Source: Flavipsychrobacter sp. (GTDB taxonomy: Bacteria > Bacteroidota > Bacteroidia > Chitinophagales > Chitinophagaceae). Taken from it: 64,000 nucleotides of DNA. The stretch's first letter is position 1; each line of letters opens with the position of its first letter. Shown one piece after another: positions 43,197-51,553 of this stretch. A model generated the notes under the pieces. That model made no database searches. It had not been told where the DNA came from and saw only the letters and a program-made list of their open reading frames with translations. The DNA is taken from positions 1 through 64,000 of the forward strand of contig JAEUVZ010000026.1 in assembly GCA_016786665.1 (NCBI GenBank). The letters are read 5' to 3'. The translations under genes were made by a program, and so were the position numbers.

Positions 43197-45470
43197 TTAT
43201 TTTATCCTATACCTCAAACCCATATAAATATTCCTGCCCATTACCGGGCCCCAGGCCATGGAAGCATCAAAGCCGGCACCAAAAGGACTGGCCGCACCAA
43301 GAATGGCATCGTGCTGCATGAAGTTGGTGAGGTTCTCGCCGCCTAAATAGACTTCAAAGTTCTCGCCAAAGCCTTTCGTTACCTGCGCATTCATCTGCAC
43401 GAACGAAGGCGAATAACCATTCACCACATCCGGTGAATGATTGTGGTGCTGTACCGGCACCCGCTTCTGTCCCGTCCAGTGAATGGTATAATCGAACTTC
43501 CACTTGCTGCGGGTTTCGTAGGCGATATTGGCAAAAGCACGGTGTGCTGCTACCAGCGGGCGAGCCTTTAACTCGCCGGCATAGTCGGTCTTTACATCAT
43601 ACCAGCGGTAAGCCAGGCGCACATCCAAATTGTGGACGACCTCGTAGTCGGCCTGCACCTGGAAGCTGTGCGCAAACGACTGCCCTGCCAGGTTGTAGAA
43701 CCGCACAAAATGCGGGTCTTCTACATCTACCACCACCTGGTTGGTAAACTGGGTATAGTAATAGTCCACGCTTACGGCTCCATCGCGGTAATCGAGCATA
43801 AACTTTTGCGTCAGGTTGATGCCTGTGTTCCAGGCTACCTCCGCATCCAGGCCATAGGCTTTATTGCTGCCATCGCCATAGATAAGCAGTTGCCTGTTGC
43901 TGGCCAGGTAGCCCATATTCTCGGCTATGATGTTGGCCGTGCGTTGCGCGCGGCCGATAGAAGCGCGGATAGCAGTGTTCTCTACCGGCGCATAGCGCAG
44001 GTGCAGGCGCGGGGTAACGAACGCACCGTAGAGATTGTGATAATCGCCACGCAGGCCGGCCACCAGGTTGAACTTAGCCAGGTGGCTGTACGAGTATTCA
44101 GCAAACGCACCCGGCACTATCTCGGTTCGGGTATAGCCGGAACCCAGCACCTTCTCGTTGTAGTTGTCCACTATATTACTCAGCCCTGCTTTTATCACGT
44201 GATTGGTATTGCTGATGTATGATTGGTAAATGAGGTTGGCATAGATACTGTTCTGGGTAGCATCGTAGCGCCGTGTACCGTATCGGGCGTCCTGGCTGTG
44301 GGTAGACCCGGCCAGTTGCAGGCCCATGCTGGTAGCGGGACGGCGGAAGACCCTGCCTATTTTCATCCATCCCTCCAGGCGCTGCGTGTTCAGCTCAAAG
44401 CCCCAGGGCTTACCTGCTACCTGCTCGGTATTCCGGGTATAGTCCCATTGGCCACCCGTATTGGTCACATAGGTACCTTTCACCCCACCCTGTATCTCCC
44501 ATCCCTTTGGCGAGAAATAATACCAGCGGTTGAGCCCCACGAACTGCTCTCCCATGGGCTGATCCAGGAACCCATCTCCATTCTGGTCTACCTTCATCCA
44601 TTGGGATCGTCCGTGCAGCATGAGGTTCGTGGAGAGCTGATCGTCGAACTTATGATTGTACACAACATTCCCTTCCGATCGGCCCTGGGTATTCTGGTAG
44701 AGATTAAAGAGCCATTTATCAGCTTCGTCCGCAAATGGCTTTATGAGCTCTACGTTTATCTGCCCGGCCACACTTTCGTAGCCGTTCACCACACTCCCCG
44801 TACCCTTGCTCAGCTGCATCCCTTCTATCCAGGTGCCCGGGGTGAACGTGAGGCCGGTAACCGATGCCAGCCCCCGCACATCGGGGATATTTTCGCGGGT
44901 AATGAGCGTGTAGGGGCCGGCGAGGCCCAACATCTGTATTTGCTTGTAGCCCGATACCGCATCGGTAAACGCTATATCTACCGATGGTGTGGTTTCAAAG
45001 CTTTCGCTCAGGTTGCAGCAGGCGGCTTTCATCAGTTCCTTAGCGCCTATGCGCTCGGTCTTGATGGTTTCTATCATGCTTATCTCCGTGCTTTTCTTCC
45101 GCCGGGCAATCACTACCTCCTCCAGGTTCCGGGGAATGTTCAGTATTACCTCCACCACATCCTTTCCCGGGGTTAGCAATACCGTATCGGGTTCATACCC
45201 TACATAACTAACAACAAGGGTATGAACCGTGTCAGCCAGCGCGAGGGAAAAAGCACCATCGTCGGCGGAATACACAGACTGTCTTGTTTGGGGAGCCGCT
45301 ACCAGCGCTCCACCCAGGGGTGCGGACCGCCCCTTGCTATCGCGTTCTTTCACCATACCTCTTACCGTTCTGCCGGACTCCTGCGCAGAGACCTTGTGGC
45401 AAAGCAGTAATAAAGCAGCTAAATGAACTACACTAAAGAATGAGCGCGACGCTATTCGTCGTCCTCGCAC
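43197..45470 (-). CDS. TonB-dependent outer-membrane receptor, probably metal-related
   Basis: 757 residues from GTG at 45470, which overlaps the HMA-protein gene by 19 bases. The signal peptide ends near HKVSAQ. A carboxypeptidase-like regulatory domain (about 30-115) follows, then a plug domain with VDIAFTDAVSGYKQIQMLGLAGPYTLIT and GTGSVVNGYESVAGQINVEL, and a 22-strand-type barrel ending in YMGLRYRIK with a near-terminal aromatic pattern. Its operon neighbours bind metal ions through Cys pairs, so a copper- or zinc-related substrate is inferred. It lacks SusD, so it is not a typical glycan importer. Confidence 0.92.
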   Translation of the reverse strand: MRGRRIASRSFFSVVHLAALLLLCHKVSAQESGRTVRGMVKERDSKGRSAPLGGALVAAPQTRQSVYSADDGAFSLALADTVHTLVVSYVGYEPDTVLLTPGKDVVEVILNIPRNLEEVVIARRKKSTEISMIETIKTERIGAKELMKAACCNLSESFETTPSVDIAFTDAVSGYKQIQMLGLAGPYTLITRENIPDVRGLASVTGLTFTPGTWIEGMQLSKGTGSVVNGYESVAGQINVELIKPFADEADKWLFNLYQNTQGRSEGNVVYNHKFDDQLSTNLMLHGRSQWMKVDQNGDGFLDQPMGEQFVGLNRWYYFSPKGWEIQGGVKGTYVTNTGGQWDYTRNTEQVAGKPWGFELNTQRLEGWMKIGRVFRRPATSMGLQLAGSTHSQDARYGTRRYDATQNSIYANLIYQSYISNTNHVIKAGLSNIVDNYNEKVLGSGYTRTEIVPGAFAEYSYSHLAKFNLVAGLRGDYHNLYGAFVTPRLHLRYAPVENTAIRASIGRAQRTANIIAENMGYLASNRQLLIYGDGSNKAYGLDAEVAWNTGINLTQKFMLDYRDGAVSVDYYYTQFTNQVVVDVEDPHFVRFYNLAGQSFAHSFQVQADYEVVHNLDVRLAYRWYDVKTDYAGELKARPLVAAHRAFANIAYETRSKWKFDYTIHWTGQKRVPVQHHNHSPDVVNGYSPSFVQMNAQVTKGFGENFEVYLGGENLTNFMQHDAILGAASPFGAGFDASMAWGPVMGRNIYMGLRYRIK

Positions 45471-45808
45471 TTGTGTTCTTTATAGGCGCAGCAGGTGGGT
45501 AATTTTTTATAGGCGGGGTCGTTGGCGTCTACCTTTACCAGGTCAGACTCATGGCCTACCCTGGCAACGCTGGTCAGTATCGCTTCGGGATTGGTTTTGC
45601 CGGCATCGTAGGTGAGGGTGAGGTTTTGCGAGTGTTTATCCCACTCTACCCTTTTTACGCCTTTAATGAATGCTGCCGCCTCTATGCGTTTTTTGCAGCT
45701 ATTGCAGTTACCCAGCACCTTGTGCTTCTCGGTTACTACGCCTTTGTTCTGCGCTATGGCAGATACGGATATAAATAGGATGGAAAGAAAAAGAATGACC
45801 TGTTTCAT
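45452..45808 (-). CDS. Exported heavy-metal-associated (HMA) domain protein
   Basis: 118 residues from ATG at 45808; a TTG three codons upstream is less likely. Signal peptide MKQVILFLSILFISVSAIAQ. The HMA fold carries the metal site GNCNSC (Cys35, Cys38), and the tail adds a Cys-Cys pair and another Cys (TCCAYKEHKCEDDE), giving a possible second metal site. HMA domains bind Cu(I), Zn(II) or similar soft metals. It is the second gene of the HYC_CC_PP-HMA-TonB receptor operon, and a periplasmic metallochaperone role is inferred. Confidence 0.9.
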   Translation of the reverse strand: MKQVILFLSILFISVSAIAQNKGVVTEKHKVLGNCNSCKKRIEAAAFIKGVKRVEWDKHSQNLTLTYDAGKTNPEAILTSVARVGHESDLVKVDANDPAYKKLPTCCAYKEHKCEDDE

Positions 45809-45864
45809 TGTCTTCAATATTATGGTTCAATAAAAAAATGCTCATTACCTGTAAGGGTAACGCA

Positions 45865-46272
45865 CTAACCATAATACGTGAAACGGGAATGGAGTTTGTA
45901 AAGAGGCAACGACTGCCATAGCCCGGGAGGGGCGTTGGCATGATGTACTTTGGCAATATGGTGTACGGAGATATCAGCGTAGTAGCTGTCGTACTGCGGA
46001 AGCGGCAACACTACATGGAGCGAGCTGAGCTTCAGCTTATATATTTCATTGCTGTTCTGATCTTGTACCACCTTGGCGGTCACAACTTCGTCTTTGCAGC
46101 AATCGTCAGGCTCTTCGCTTTCGTCTCCACACCCGCTATCCTCACAACCGGCCGACTCCGTATAAACGCCTATGGACACCAGGCTGGAACCGCAATAGTG
46201 CGCATAGTAAACTATACCCGATACGGAGAGCAGGTAGAGAAACAGGAGCGGTATTACGAGGTACTTTTTCAT
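45865..46272 (-). CDS. HYC_CC_PP family protein
   Basis: 135 residues from ATG at 46272. The three name-giving motifs are present: HYC after the N-terminal helix (AHYCGSS, Cys27), a CC pair in an acidic loop (DDCCKDE, about 58-59) and APPGLW near the C-terminus. Two more Cys lie in the acidic stretch (GCEDSGC). The N-terminal helix (YLVIPLLFLYLLSVSGIVYY) is a signal peptide or membrane anchor. The family is found in Bacteroidota, commonly beside HMA proteins and TonB receptors, and its function is not established. First gene of the metal-related operon. Confidence 0.9.
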   Translation of the reverse strand: MKKYLVIPLLFLYLLSVSGIVYYAHYCGSSLVSIGVYTESAGCEDSGCGDESEEPDDCCKDEVVTAKVVQDQNSNEIYKLKLSSLHVVLPLPQYDSYYADISVHHIAKVHHANAPPGLWQSLPLYKLHSRFTYYG

Positions 46273-46369
46273 TACCGTACAGCACAAAGATACAGGTGTA
46301 ATTGTTAATAAAATAAAAAAGCGGTTATAAGTTACCGGAAGGGTGATTTGCGCTATTTTGTACCGTATT

Positions 46370-46765
46370 ATGACCAATCCTTTTGCAACCGGAGCCATTA
46401 AGACGTTCAGCCACGTGGTAACACCGGCCGACTCTGCCACCTTTGAAAGCGGCCAGGTACACGCTGTTTATTCCACATTCGCGCTCTGCAGGGATGCGGA
46501 ATGGAGCGGGCGCTTATTCGTACTGGAAATGAAAGAGGAAGGAGAAGAGGGAATAGGCAGCGGAATTACCGTAAAGCACATATCCCCCGCCCTTCCGGGG
46601 CAGGAAGTTCTCTTTACCGCGACGCTCATAGAGGTAAACGGGAATGAAGTAGTAACGGAATACATAGCCACAGTTGGCGGACGGGTAATTGCAGAAGGCA
46701 CCCAGTGGCAGAAGATAGTGAAGAAGGAAAAATTGGATAGGTTGTTTGAATCGCTGGCCACCTAA
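46370..46765 (+). CDS. Thioesterase-like hotdog-fold protein (FlK-like)
   Basis: 131 residues from ATG at 46370, beginning MTNPFATGAIKTFSHVVTPAD. The pattern of SGQVHAVYSTFALCRDAEWSGRL, SGITVKHISPALPGQEVLF and AEGTQWQKIVKKEKLDRL fits the small thioesterase family that includes fluoroacetyl-CoA thioesterase. The usual acidic catalytic residue is not certain from reading alone. It probably hydrolyses a small acyl-CoA. Divergent from the metal operon and convergent with the SGNH hydrolase gene, 14 bases apart. Confidence 0.75.
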   Translation: MTNPFATGAIKTFSHVVTPADSATFESGQVHAVYSTFALCRDAEWSGRLFVLEMKEEGEEGIGSGITVKHISPALPGQEVLFTATLIEVNGNEVVTEYIATVGGRVIAEGTQWQKIVKKEKLDRLFESLAT

Positions 46766-46779
46766 AGGGAAACGCTGGT

Positions 46780-47379
46780 TTACTTTAACACCCTTGATAC
46801 CTCTGGCAGTAATCGTTCCGCCCATACCTGGTATTCCTTCCCGGATGGATGGAGGCCATCTTCGGCGAGGTATTCTTTGGCAGTTCCATTCTTGCGCGTA
46901 CTGTCGGTAATATCAGTAAAGTGGCACTTGTGCATAAGGGCGATGTGCTTGCAGGCGGCGTTATAGGCGTCAATTTCTGTCGCTACTTTAGCGCGGTCTT
47001 TCCCTTCAGCAAATGGTGTCACACCCCAATCGGGTATGGATACCACGAACACATTTTGGGTATGGCCATTGGCAAAGACGATCGCCTGGTCGAGCAGCTG
47101 GGTGAATTCCTCGCGGTAATTCTCCACGCTTCGCCCGCGATATTGGTTATTGACACCAATGAGCAAGGTCACAAATGTGAAGGTTTCGTGCAGGTTGTGC
47201 TCACGAATAGAGGCCGCCAGTTCATCTGTTGTCCAGCCGGTCTTAGCAATGATAACAGGCTGCGTTGTTTTTATTCCATCTGCATTGAGGAGTTCCACCA
47301 GTTGATGCGGAAAATTTTCCTGCATGGGAACCAGTTCCCCGATTGTATATGAATCGCCTAAGGCTAAGTATGTGTGCAT
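46780..47379 (-). CDS. SGNH/GDSL family hydrolase
   Basis: 199 residues from ATG at 47379. Block I is ALGDSYTIGE with the catalytic Ser10, block III is LIGVNNQYRG with the conserved Asn, and block V is EDGLHPSGKEYQVWAE with Asp and His. No signal peptide, so cytosolic, which favours an acyl-ester or lysophospholipase-like role over secreted acetylesterase. Convergent with the thioesterase gene. Upstream lies a 200-base gap that seems to hold a broken small gene. Confidence 0.9.
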   Translation of the reverse strand: MHTYLALGDSYTIGELVPMQENFPHQLVELLNADGIKTTQPVIIAKTGWTTDELAASIREHNLHETFTFVTLLIGVNNQYRGRSVENYREEFTQLLDQAIVFANGHTQNVFVVSIPDWGVTPFAEGKDRAKVATEIDAYNAACKHIALMHKCHFTDITDSTRKNGTAKEYLAEDGLHPSGKEYQVWAERLLPEVSRVLK

Positions 47380-47394
47380 TATCGCAAAATTTGA

Positions 47395-47580
47395 ATTTTT
47401 CAATTAGCCCTTTCCTGTTTACTGCCCGCTTCAGGGCTTCTTCACGAGATACAATACCGTATTCTCTTATATTTACTAACGGCCTCATTAAGCTTATCAA
47501 CTCCCCTCCATTTTCCGATTATCTTATCAACAGAAAATTTTTCAGATTGACTTTTCAACAGCGTTGTAACGTCAGCCTTC
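47395..47580 (-). pseudogene. Possible frameshifted remnant of a small gene
   Basis: Reading leftwards from 47580, one frame gives LDVTKADVTTLLKSQSEKFSVD followed by KIIGKWRGVDKLNEAVSKYKRI, then stops. The next frame over continues as REYGIVSREEALKRAVNRKGL and IEKFKF. Each piece looks like protein, and a single frameshift near 47468 would join them. There is no ATG start. It may equally be chance coding in the gap between the aldehyde dehydrogenase and hydrolase genes. Confidence 0.3.
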
Positions 47581-47587
47581 GTAACAT

Positions 47588-48961
47588 CTAATTAATAAAT
47601 ACGGTCTTTATATTCGTGAACTCACGTATCCCAAATATACTCAATTCCCTGCCATAACCGCTTTGTTTCACCCCGCCGAAAGGCAGGCGCGGGTCGGAGT
47701 GCACGAACGAATTGACAAAGCAATTACCCGCCTGCAACTGCGTAGCGGCAATCTCTTCTGCACGCTTGCGGTTCCTGGAAAATATACCTGCCCCCAGCCC
47801 ATAGATGTTGTCGTTGGCTATACGGATAGCATCCTTTTCGTCTTTGGCTTCAATGATGCTCGCCACAGGGCCAAACAATTCATCATCGTAGGCCGGCATA
47901 CCGGGCTTCACGTTGGTAAGTACAGTAGGCGGATAGAACGCGCCCTCCCCTTCGGGTAGGTAGCCGCCACAGAGCAACTTCGCCCCTTTGGCTATACTCT
48001 CCTCTACCTGCCGGTGGAGTGCATCGCGGAGGTCTACCCGGGCGAGCGGCCCTATTTTGTTGTTCCGGTCCAGCGGGTCACCAAATGCGGCGGCTTTCAT
48101 AGCAGCCACCACCGCTGCTTCAAATTCTTTCCGGACAGCCTTAACGGGTATAAACCGCTTTGCCGCCACGCAGCTTTGGCCACTATTAATGAGGCGGCCA
48201 TCCACACATGTCTTTACCGCCAGCTTCATGTCGGCATCTTCCAGTATAATGTAGGCATCGCTGCCTCCCAGTTCCAGCACCTGCTTCTTTATGTAGCTGG
48301 CGGCCGTGGCGGCTACTTTCTTTCCCGCCTCCGTGCTACCGGTAAGCGTAATGGCTGAAATTTCAGGACGGGCGATTATACCGGCTATTTCAGAAGAAGC
48401 CAGTAGCAGCGTTTGAAACAGCCCTTTGGGCGCGCCCGCTTTTTTCATCACTTCCGCTATTGCCAGCGCACAGCCGCTCACATTAGAGGCGTGCTTCAGC
48501 AGCATCGCATTACCCGCCATCAGCGCGGGCGCCATAGCCCTGAACACCTGCCAGTACGGAAAATTCCAGGGCATGATGGCCAATACTACCCCCAGCGGCT
48601 GGTAACTCACATAGCTCTTGCGGGCATCTGTCTCTACCAATTCATCCCGGAGGAATCGAGGCCCCTCTTTGGCATAAAACTCAAACGTACGGGCGCATTT
48701 CTCCACCTCATCAAGACTCTGCTGCAACGGCTTGCCCATTTCGGCCGTCGCCAGCCGGGCCAGGCGTTCCTTATCCCTTTTTAATTCCGCCGCTACTGAC
48801 CGGAACAACTTCCCGCGCTCTTTGTGGGTGAGTACCCGCCAACCTTCAAATGCCTTCTGGGCCTGCTTCAGCGCCTTGTCCGCTTCCTCCGCGGTGGTCG
48901 CCTTGTAATTGCCTATCTCCTTTCCGGTAGCCGGGTTCACCGAGCTGAACGTATGTGCCAT
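47588..48961 (-). CDS. NAD(P)-dependent aldehyde dehydrogenase (succinate-semialdehyde dehydrogenase-like)
   Basis: 457 residues. The fold and key residues are present: VLAIMPWNFPYWQVFRAMAPALMAGNAMLLKHA (cofactor site), LTGSTEAGKKV, the catalytic base Glu in LELGGSDAYIILEDAD, the catalytic Cys in NSGQSCVAAKRF, and FGPVASII and FGGVKQSGYGRELS near the end. It is most like the GabD/Sad group, which oxidises succinate semialdehyde, but substrate prediction from sequence is uncertain. It is monocistronic on the minus strand. Confidence 0.93.
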   Translation of the reverse strand: MAHTFSSVNPATGKEIGNYKATTAEEADKALKQAQKAFEGWRVLTHKERGKLFRSVAAELKRDKERLARLATAEMGKPLQQSLDEVEKCARTFEFYAKEGPRFLRDELVETDARKSYVSYQPLGVVLAIMPWNFPYWQVFRAMAPALMAGNAMLLKHASNVSGCALAIAEVMKKAGAPKGLFQTLLLASSEIAGIIARPEISAITLTGSTEAGKKVAATAASYIKKQVLELGGSDAYIILEDADMKLAVKTCVDGRLINSGQSCVAAKRFIPVKAVRKEFEAAVVAAMKAAAFGDPLDRNNKIGPLARVDLRDALHRQVEESIAKGAKLLCGGYLPEGEGAFYPPTVLTNVKPGMPAYDDELFGPVASIIEAKDEKDAIRIANDNIYGLGAGIFSRNRKRAEEIAATQLQAGNCFVNSFVHSDPRLPFGGVKQSGYGRELSIFGIREFTNIKTVFIN

Positions 48962-49015
48962 TCTATGCCTGTATTTTTAATAAAGTTAAGCACGCCCCGG
49001 GTACAAAAGGTTTAC

Positions 49016-49023
49016 TAAATTTG
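49016..49023 (+). promoter_or_regulatory. Bacteroidota -7 box (TAAATTTG)
   Basis: A TAnnTTTG match 72 bases before the phosphohexomutase start codon, followed by a small hairpin CCCGT-ATAA-ACGGG in the leader. No convincing -33 element. Confidence 0.4.
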
Positions 49024-49095
49024 ATGCCCGTATAAACGGGTGTATATTACAGGCTTTAATATGCCTGGCCAGTAACCAGAAACTTAATTTAGCAG

Positions 49096-50502
49096 ATGCA
49101 AACAGAGAAAATAAAATTCGGCACCGATGGATGGCGTGCAATAATAGCTCAAGACTTTACCGTATATAATGTAGCGAGGGTATCGCAGGGGCTCGCCGAC
49201 TGGCTGAACGGGCGCGGCAAGGACGCCTCGGTAGTAGTGGGACACGACTACCGCTTTGGTGGCGCCATGTTTTGCGAGGCGGTAACAAAGGTGCTTTGCG
49301 CCAACGGAATAAAAGTGCTACTGGCCCAGGGGCCTATCAGCACTCCTATGATATCGTTTGGCGTACTGAAGCTGAACGCACAGCAAGGCGTGGTGATCAC
49401 CGCATCGCACAACCCGCCCTCGTATAATGGTTATAAACTGAAAGGAGCGCATGGCGGGCCATCAAGCCCGGCAGACATAGCCGCAGTAGAAAACCTGATA
49501 CCGGAGGAAGTAACCATACCCCAGGAAGGCCTGGCACATTGGGAAAAAGCGGGACTGCTGGAATACGTAAACCTCGAGGACATGTATGTTAGCTACCTGC
49601 AGGAGAAATTTGACTTTGACGCACTGGCAAAATCGCCGTACAAGCTGGCTTATGATGCGATGTTTGGCGCAGGACAGAACGTGATACGCCGCCTGCTGCC
49701 CAACGCCGTACTGCTGCACTGCGATAACAACCCGGGCTTTCACGGACAAGCGCCGGAGCCACTGGATAAAAACCTGCAGGAACTGGCCCGTACCGTGGCT
49801 TCCACCCCCGAAATAAAAATAGGCCTGGCCACCGATGGCGATGCTGACCGTATAGGGCTGTACGACGAGGACGGGAACTTCGTAGACGCGCACCACATTA
49901 TACTGCTATTGATTCACTACCTGCACAAGTACCAGGGCATGAACGGCAAAGTAGCCATTGCCTTCTCCACTACCGACCGCGTGAAGCGCATGTGCGAGGC
50001 ATACGGGTTGCCGATAGAAATTACACCTATCGGGTTTAAGTACATCAGCGAGATAATGGTAAACGAAGACGTGCTGGTGGGTGGCGAAGAAAGTGGGGGT
50101 ATAGCCGTGAAAGGGCATATACCCGAGCGGGATGGTATATATGACGGCCTGGTAATCTATGAATACATGACCAGGAGCGGCAAAACCCTGAAACAGCTTT
50201 GCGAAGAGGTGTATGAAGTAGTAGGCCGCTTTGTGTATGAGCGAAACGACCTGACGATTGAGAACAGCCTGAAAGAACGCATCATAAAGAACGCAGCCGA
50301 TAACCAATACACGCAGTTCGGCAAGTACACCTTCAACCGTATAGAAACCATAGATGGCATTAAGTATCACCTGGACAATGGCGGATGGGTACTGCTGCGC
50401 GCTTCGGGAACAGAGCCGCTGCTCCGCGTATACGCCGAAGGAAACAGCAAGGAAGAAACCCTGGACATACTGGAAGACGTGAAGAAAACGATCCTTGCCT
50501 AA
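49096..50502 (+). CDS. Phosphoglucomutase/phosphomannomutase family protein
   Basis: 468 residues. It converts hexose 1-phosphate and 6-phosphate. The N-terminal motif is FGTDGWRAIIAQDFT, the phosphoserine loop TASHNPPSYNGYK has the catalytic Ser104, the metal loop is DGDADRIG, the sugar-binding loop is GGEESGG, and the phosphate-binding loop RASGTEPLLRVYAE lies near the end. All four domains are complete. Which hexose or amino sugar it prefers cannot be read. A strong terminator follows, shared with the transaldolase gene. Confidence 0.94.
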   Translation: MQTEKIKFGTDGWRAIIAQDFTVYNVARVSQGLADWLNGRGKDASVVVGHDYRFGGAMFCEAVTKVLCANGIKVLLAQGPISTPMISFGVLKLNAQQGVVITASHNPPSYNGYKLKGAHGGPSSPADIAAVENLIPEEVTIPQEGLAHWEKAGLLEYVNLEDMYVSYLQEKFDFDALAKSPYKLAYDAMFGAGQNVIRRLLPNAVLLHCDNNPGFHGQAPEPLDKNLQELARTVASTPEIKIGLATDGDADRIGLYDEDGNFVDAHHIILLLIHYLHKYQGMNGKVAIAFSTTDRVKRMCEAYGLPIEITPIGFKYISEIMVNEDVLVGGEESGGIAVKGHIPERDGIYDGLVIYEYMTRSGKTLKQLCEEVYEVVGRFVYERNDLTIENSLKERIIKNAADNQYTQFGKYTFNRIETIDGIKYHLDNGGWVLLRASGTEPLLRVYAEGNSKEETLDILEDVKKTILA

Positions 50503-50525
50503 GCGAAGAACGGGAACAAAATAAC

Positions 50526-50554
50526 AAAGGCCTCCGATGAACGGAGGCCTTTTA
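50526..50554. terminator. Bidirectional terminator
   Basis: AAAGGCCTCCG / CGGAGGCCTTT around a 5-base loop, between the convergent phosphohexomutase and transaldolase genes. Confidence 0.9.
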
Positions 50555-50574
50555 CTTTATGGTTGTCGCATTAA

Positions 50575-51228
50575 TTATTGCATAGATTTGGCGTCCTTCA
50601 GGAACTGCTCCAGGCCGATGTCCGTCAGGGGGTGTTTCAGCAGTCCGAGAATGGAGCTGAGCGGGCAGGTACATACATCCGCGCCTGCCTCCGCACAGCG
50701 GACGATATGAAGCGGATTGCGGATAGAAGCCGCCAGCACTTCGGTCATAAAGCCCTGCGCATTGTATACGCTCACTATCTGCTCTATCAGCTGAACGCCG
50801 TCCCAGGAGCTATCGTCTATACGGCCTATGAAAGGCGATACGAACGTAGCACCCGCCTTGGCCGCCAGTATCGCCTGGCCCGCTGAGAACACGAGTGTAC
50901 AATTGGTTTGTATTCCATTATCGGTAAACCACTTAATGGCTTTGATGCCATCCTTTATCATAGGTACCTTAACTACTATATTGGGGTGAATGGCCGCCAG
51001 CTTCTTGCCTTCTTCTACTATCTCGGCAAAGGTGGTACTCAGCACTTCAGCACTGATAGGGCCATCTACCATTTCGCAAATGGTTTTGTAGTGCTGCGCT
51101 ATAGCCGCCTCGCCCTTTACTCCTTCCTTCGCCATCAGGGTAGGATTGGTGGTAACCCCGTCCAAAATCCCTAACTCATTCGCTTCCCGTATCTGGTCTA
51201 AATTGGCTGTATCGATAAAAAATTTCAT
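50575..51228 (-). CDS. tal: Transaldolase (small, FSA/TalC-like)
   Basis: 217 residues from ATG at 51228. This is the short decameric type: MKFFIDTANLDQIREANELGILDGVTTNPTL begins the barrel, the Schiff-base Lys is in IVVKVPMIKDG, and NCTLVFSAGQAILAAKAGATFVSPFIGR and AADVCTCPLSSI-like segments follow. It moves dihydroxyacetone units between sugar phosphates in the pentose phosphate pathway. Fructose 6-phosphate aldolase activity is an alternative for this subfamily. It is convergent with the phosphohexomutase gene. Confidence 0.94.
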   Translation of the reverse strand: MKFFIDTANLDQIREANELGILDGVTTNPTLMAKEGVKGEAAIAQHYKTICEMVDGPISAEVLSTTFAEIVEEGKKLAAIHPNIVVKVPMIKDGIKAIKWFTDNGIQTNCTLVFSAGQAILAAKAGATFVSPFIGRIDDSSWDGVQLIEQIVSVYNAQGFMTEVLAASIRNPLHIVRCAEAGADVCTCPLSSILGLLKHPLTDIGLEQFLKDAKSMQ

Positions 51229-51335
51229 GTAAATCCGTTTCAGGGACAAAAATAGCCAATAAAAGCTGCCGGAAACGTTAAGATATCAACATGTAGAAAG
51301 CGTGGGGAAAACTCTGCCGACCGGGCATAAAAAAA

Positions 51336-51433
51336 CTGGCAAGTTACTCACATCGCGCCGCTACAACCACCCACCCTTGCTACATTCCTGTCCTGGGGGA
51401 TTCAGTAGGAGCTGGCCGTATAAGACTTGCCAG
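51336..51433 (-). ncRNA. ffs: Signal recognition particle RNA, bacterial small type
   Basis: About 98 bases on the minus strand. The ends form a perfect stem (CTGGCAAGT with ACTTGCCAG). The apex has the SRP domain IV signature CCCAGGACAGGAATGTAGCA with the GGAA tetraloop and its asymmetric internal loop. Seven T follow the 3' end at 51335-51329, and a TACCTTTG -7 box sits just upstream at 51439-51446. It partners with Ffh (not in the window) to target membrane and exported proteins. It lies in the gap between the transaldolase and PGI/PMI genes. Confidence 0.92.
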
Positions 51434-51438
51434 GGCGG

Positions 51439-51446
51439 CAAAGGTA
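51439..51446 (-). promoter_or_regulatory. SRP RNA promoter -7 box (TACCTTTG)
   Basis: A TAnnTTTG match whose last base is 5 bases upstream of the predicted RNA 5' end, the expected spacing for this phylum. Confidence 0.65.
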
Positions 51447-51500
51447 AGAAGGTTTTTGACATTTTTTGTAATTATTTCATTGGAATATTTCCAACAACAA

Positions 51501-51520
51501 GGCCCCGCTGTCGCGGGGCC
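51501..51520 (-). terminator. Terminator after the PGI/PMI gene
   Basis: GGCCCCGC / GCGGGGCC around TGTC, 33 bases past the stop codon. On the minus strand a T-rich stretch (TTGTTGTTGG) follows. Confidence 0.75.
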
Positions 51521-51553
51521 TGCAAATAAATGTATTTATAAATGAACCAGGCT

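Noticed and set aside
44223-45176. A 317-codon open frame opposite the TonB receptor gene
   Set aside because: The receptor has all its domains; the antisense frame shows none.
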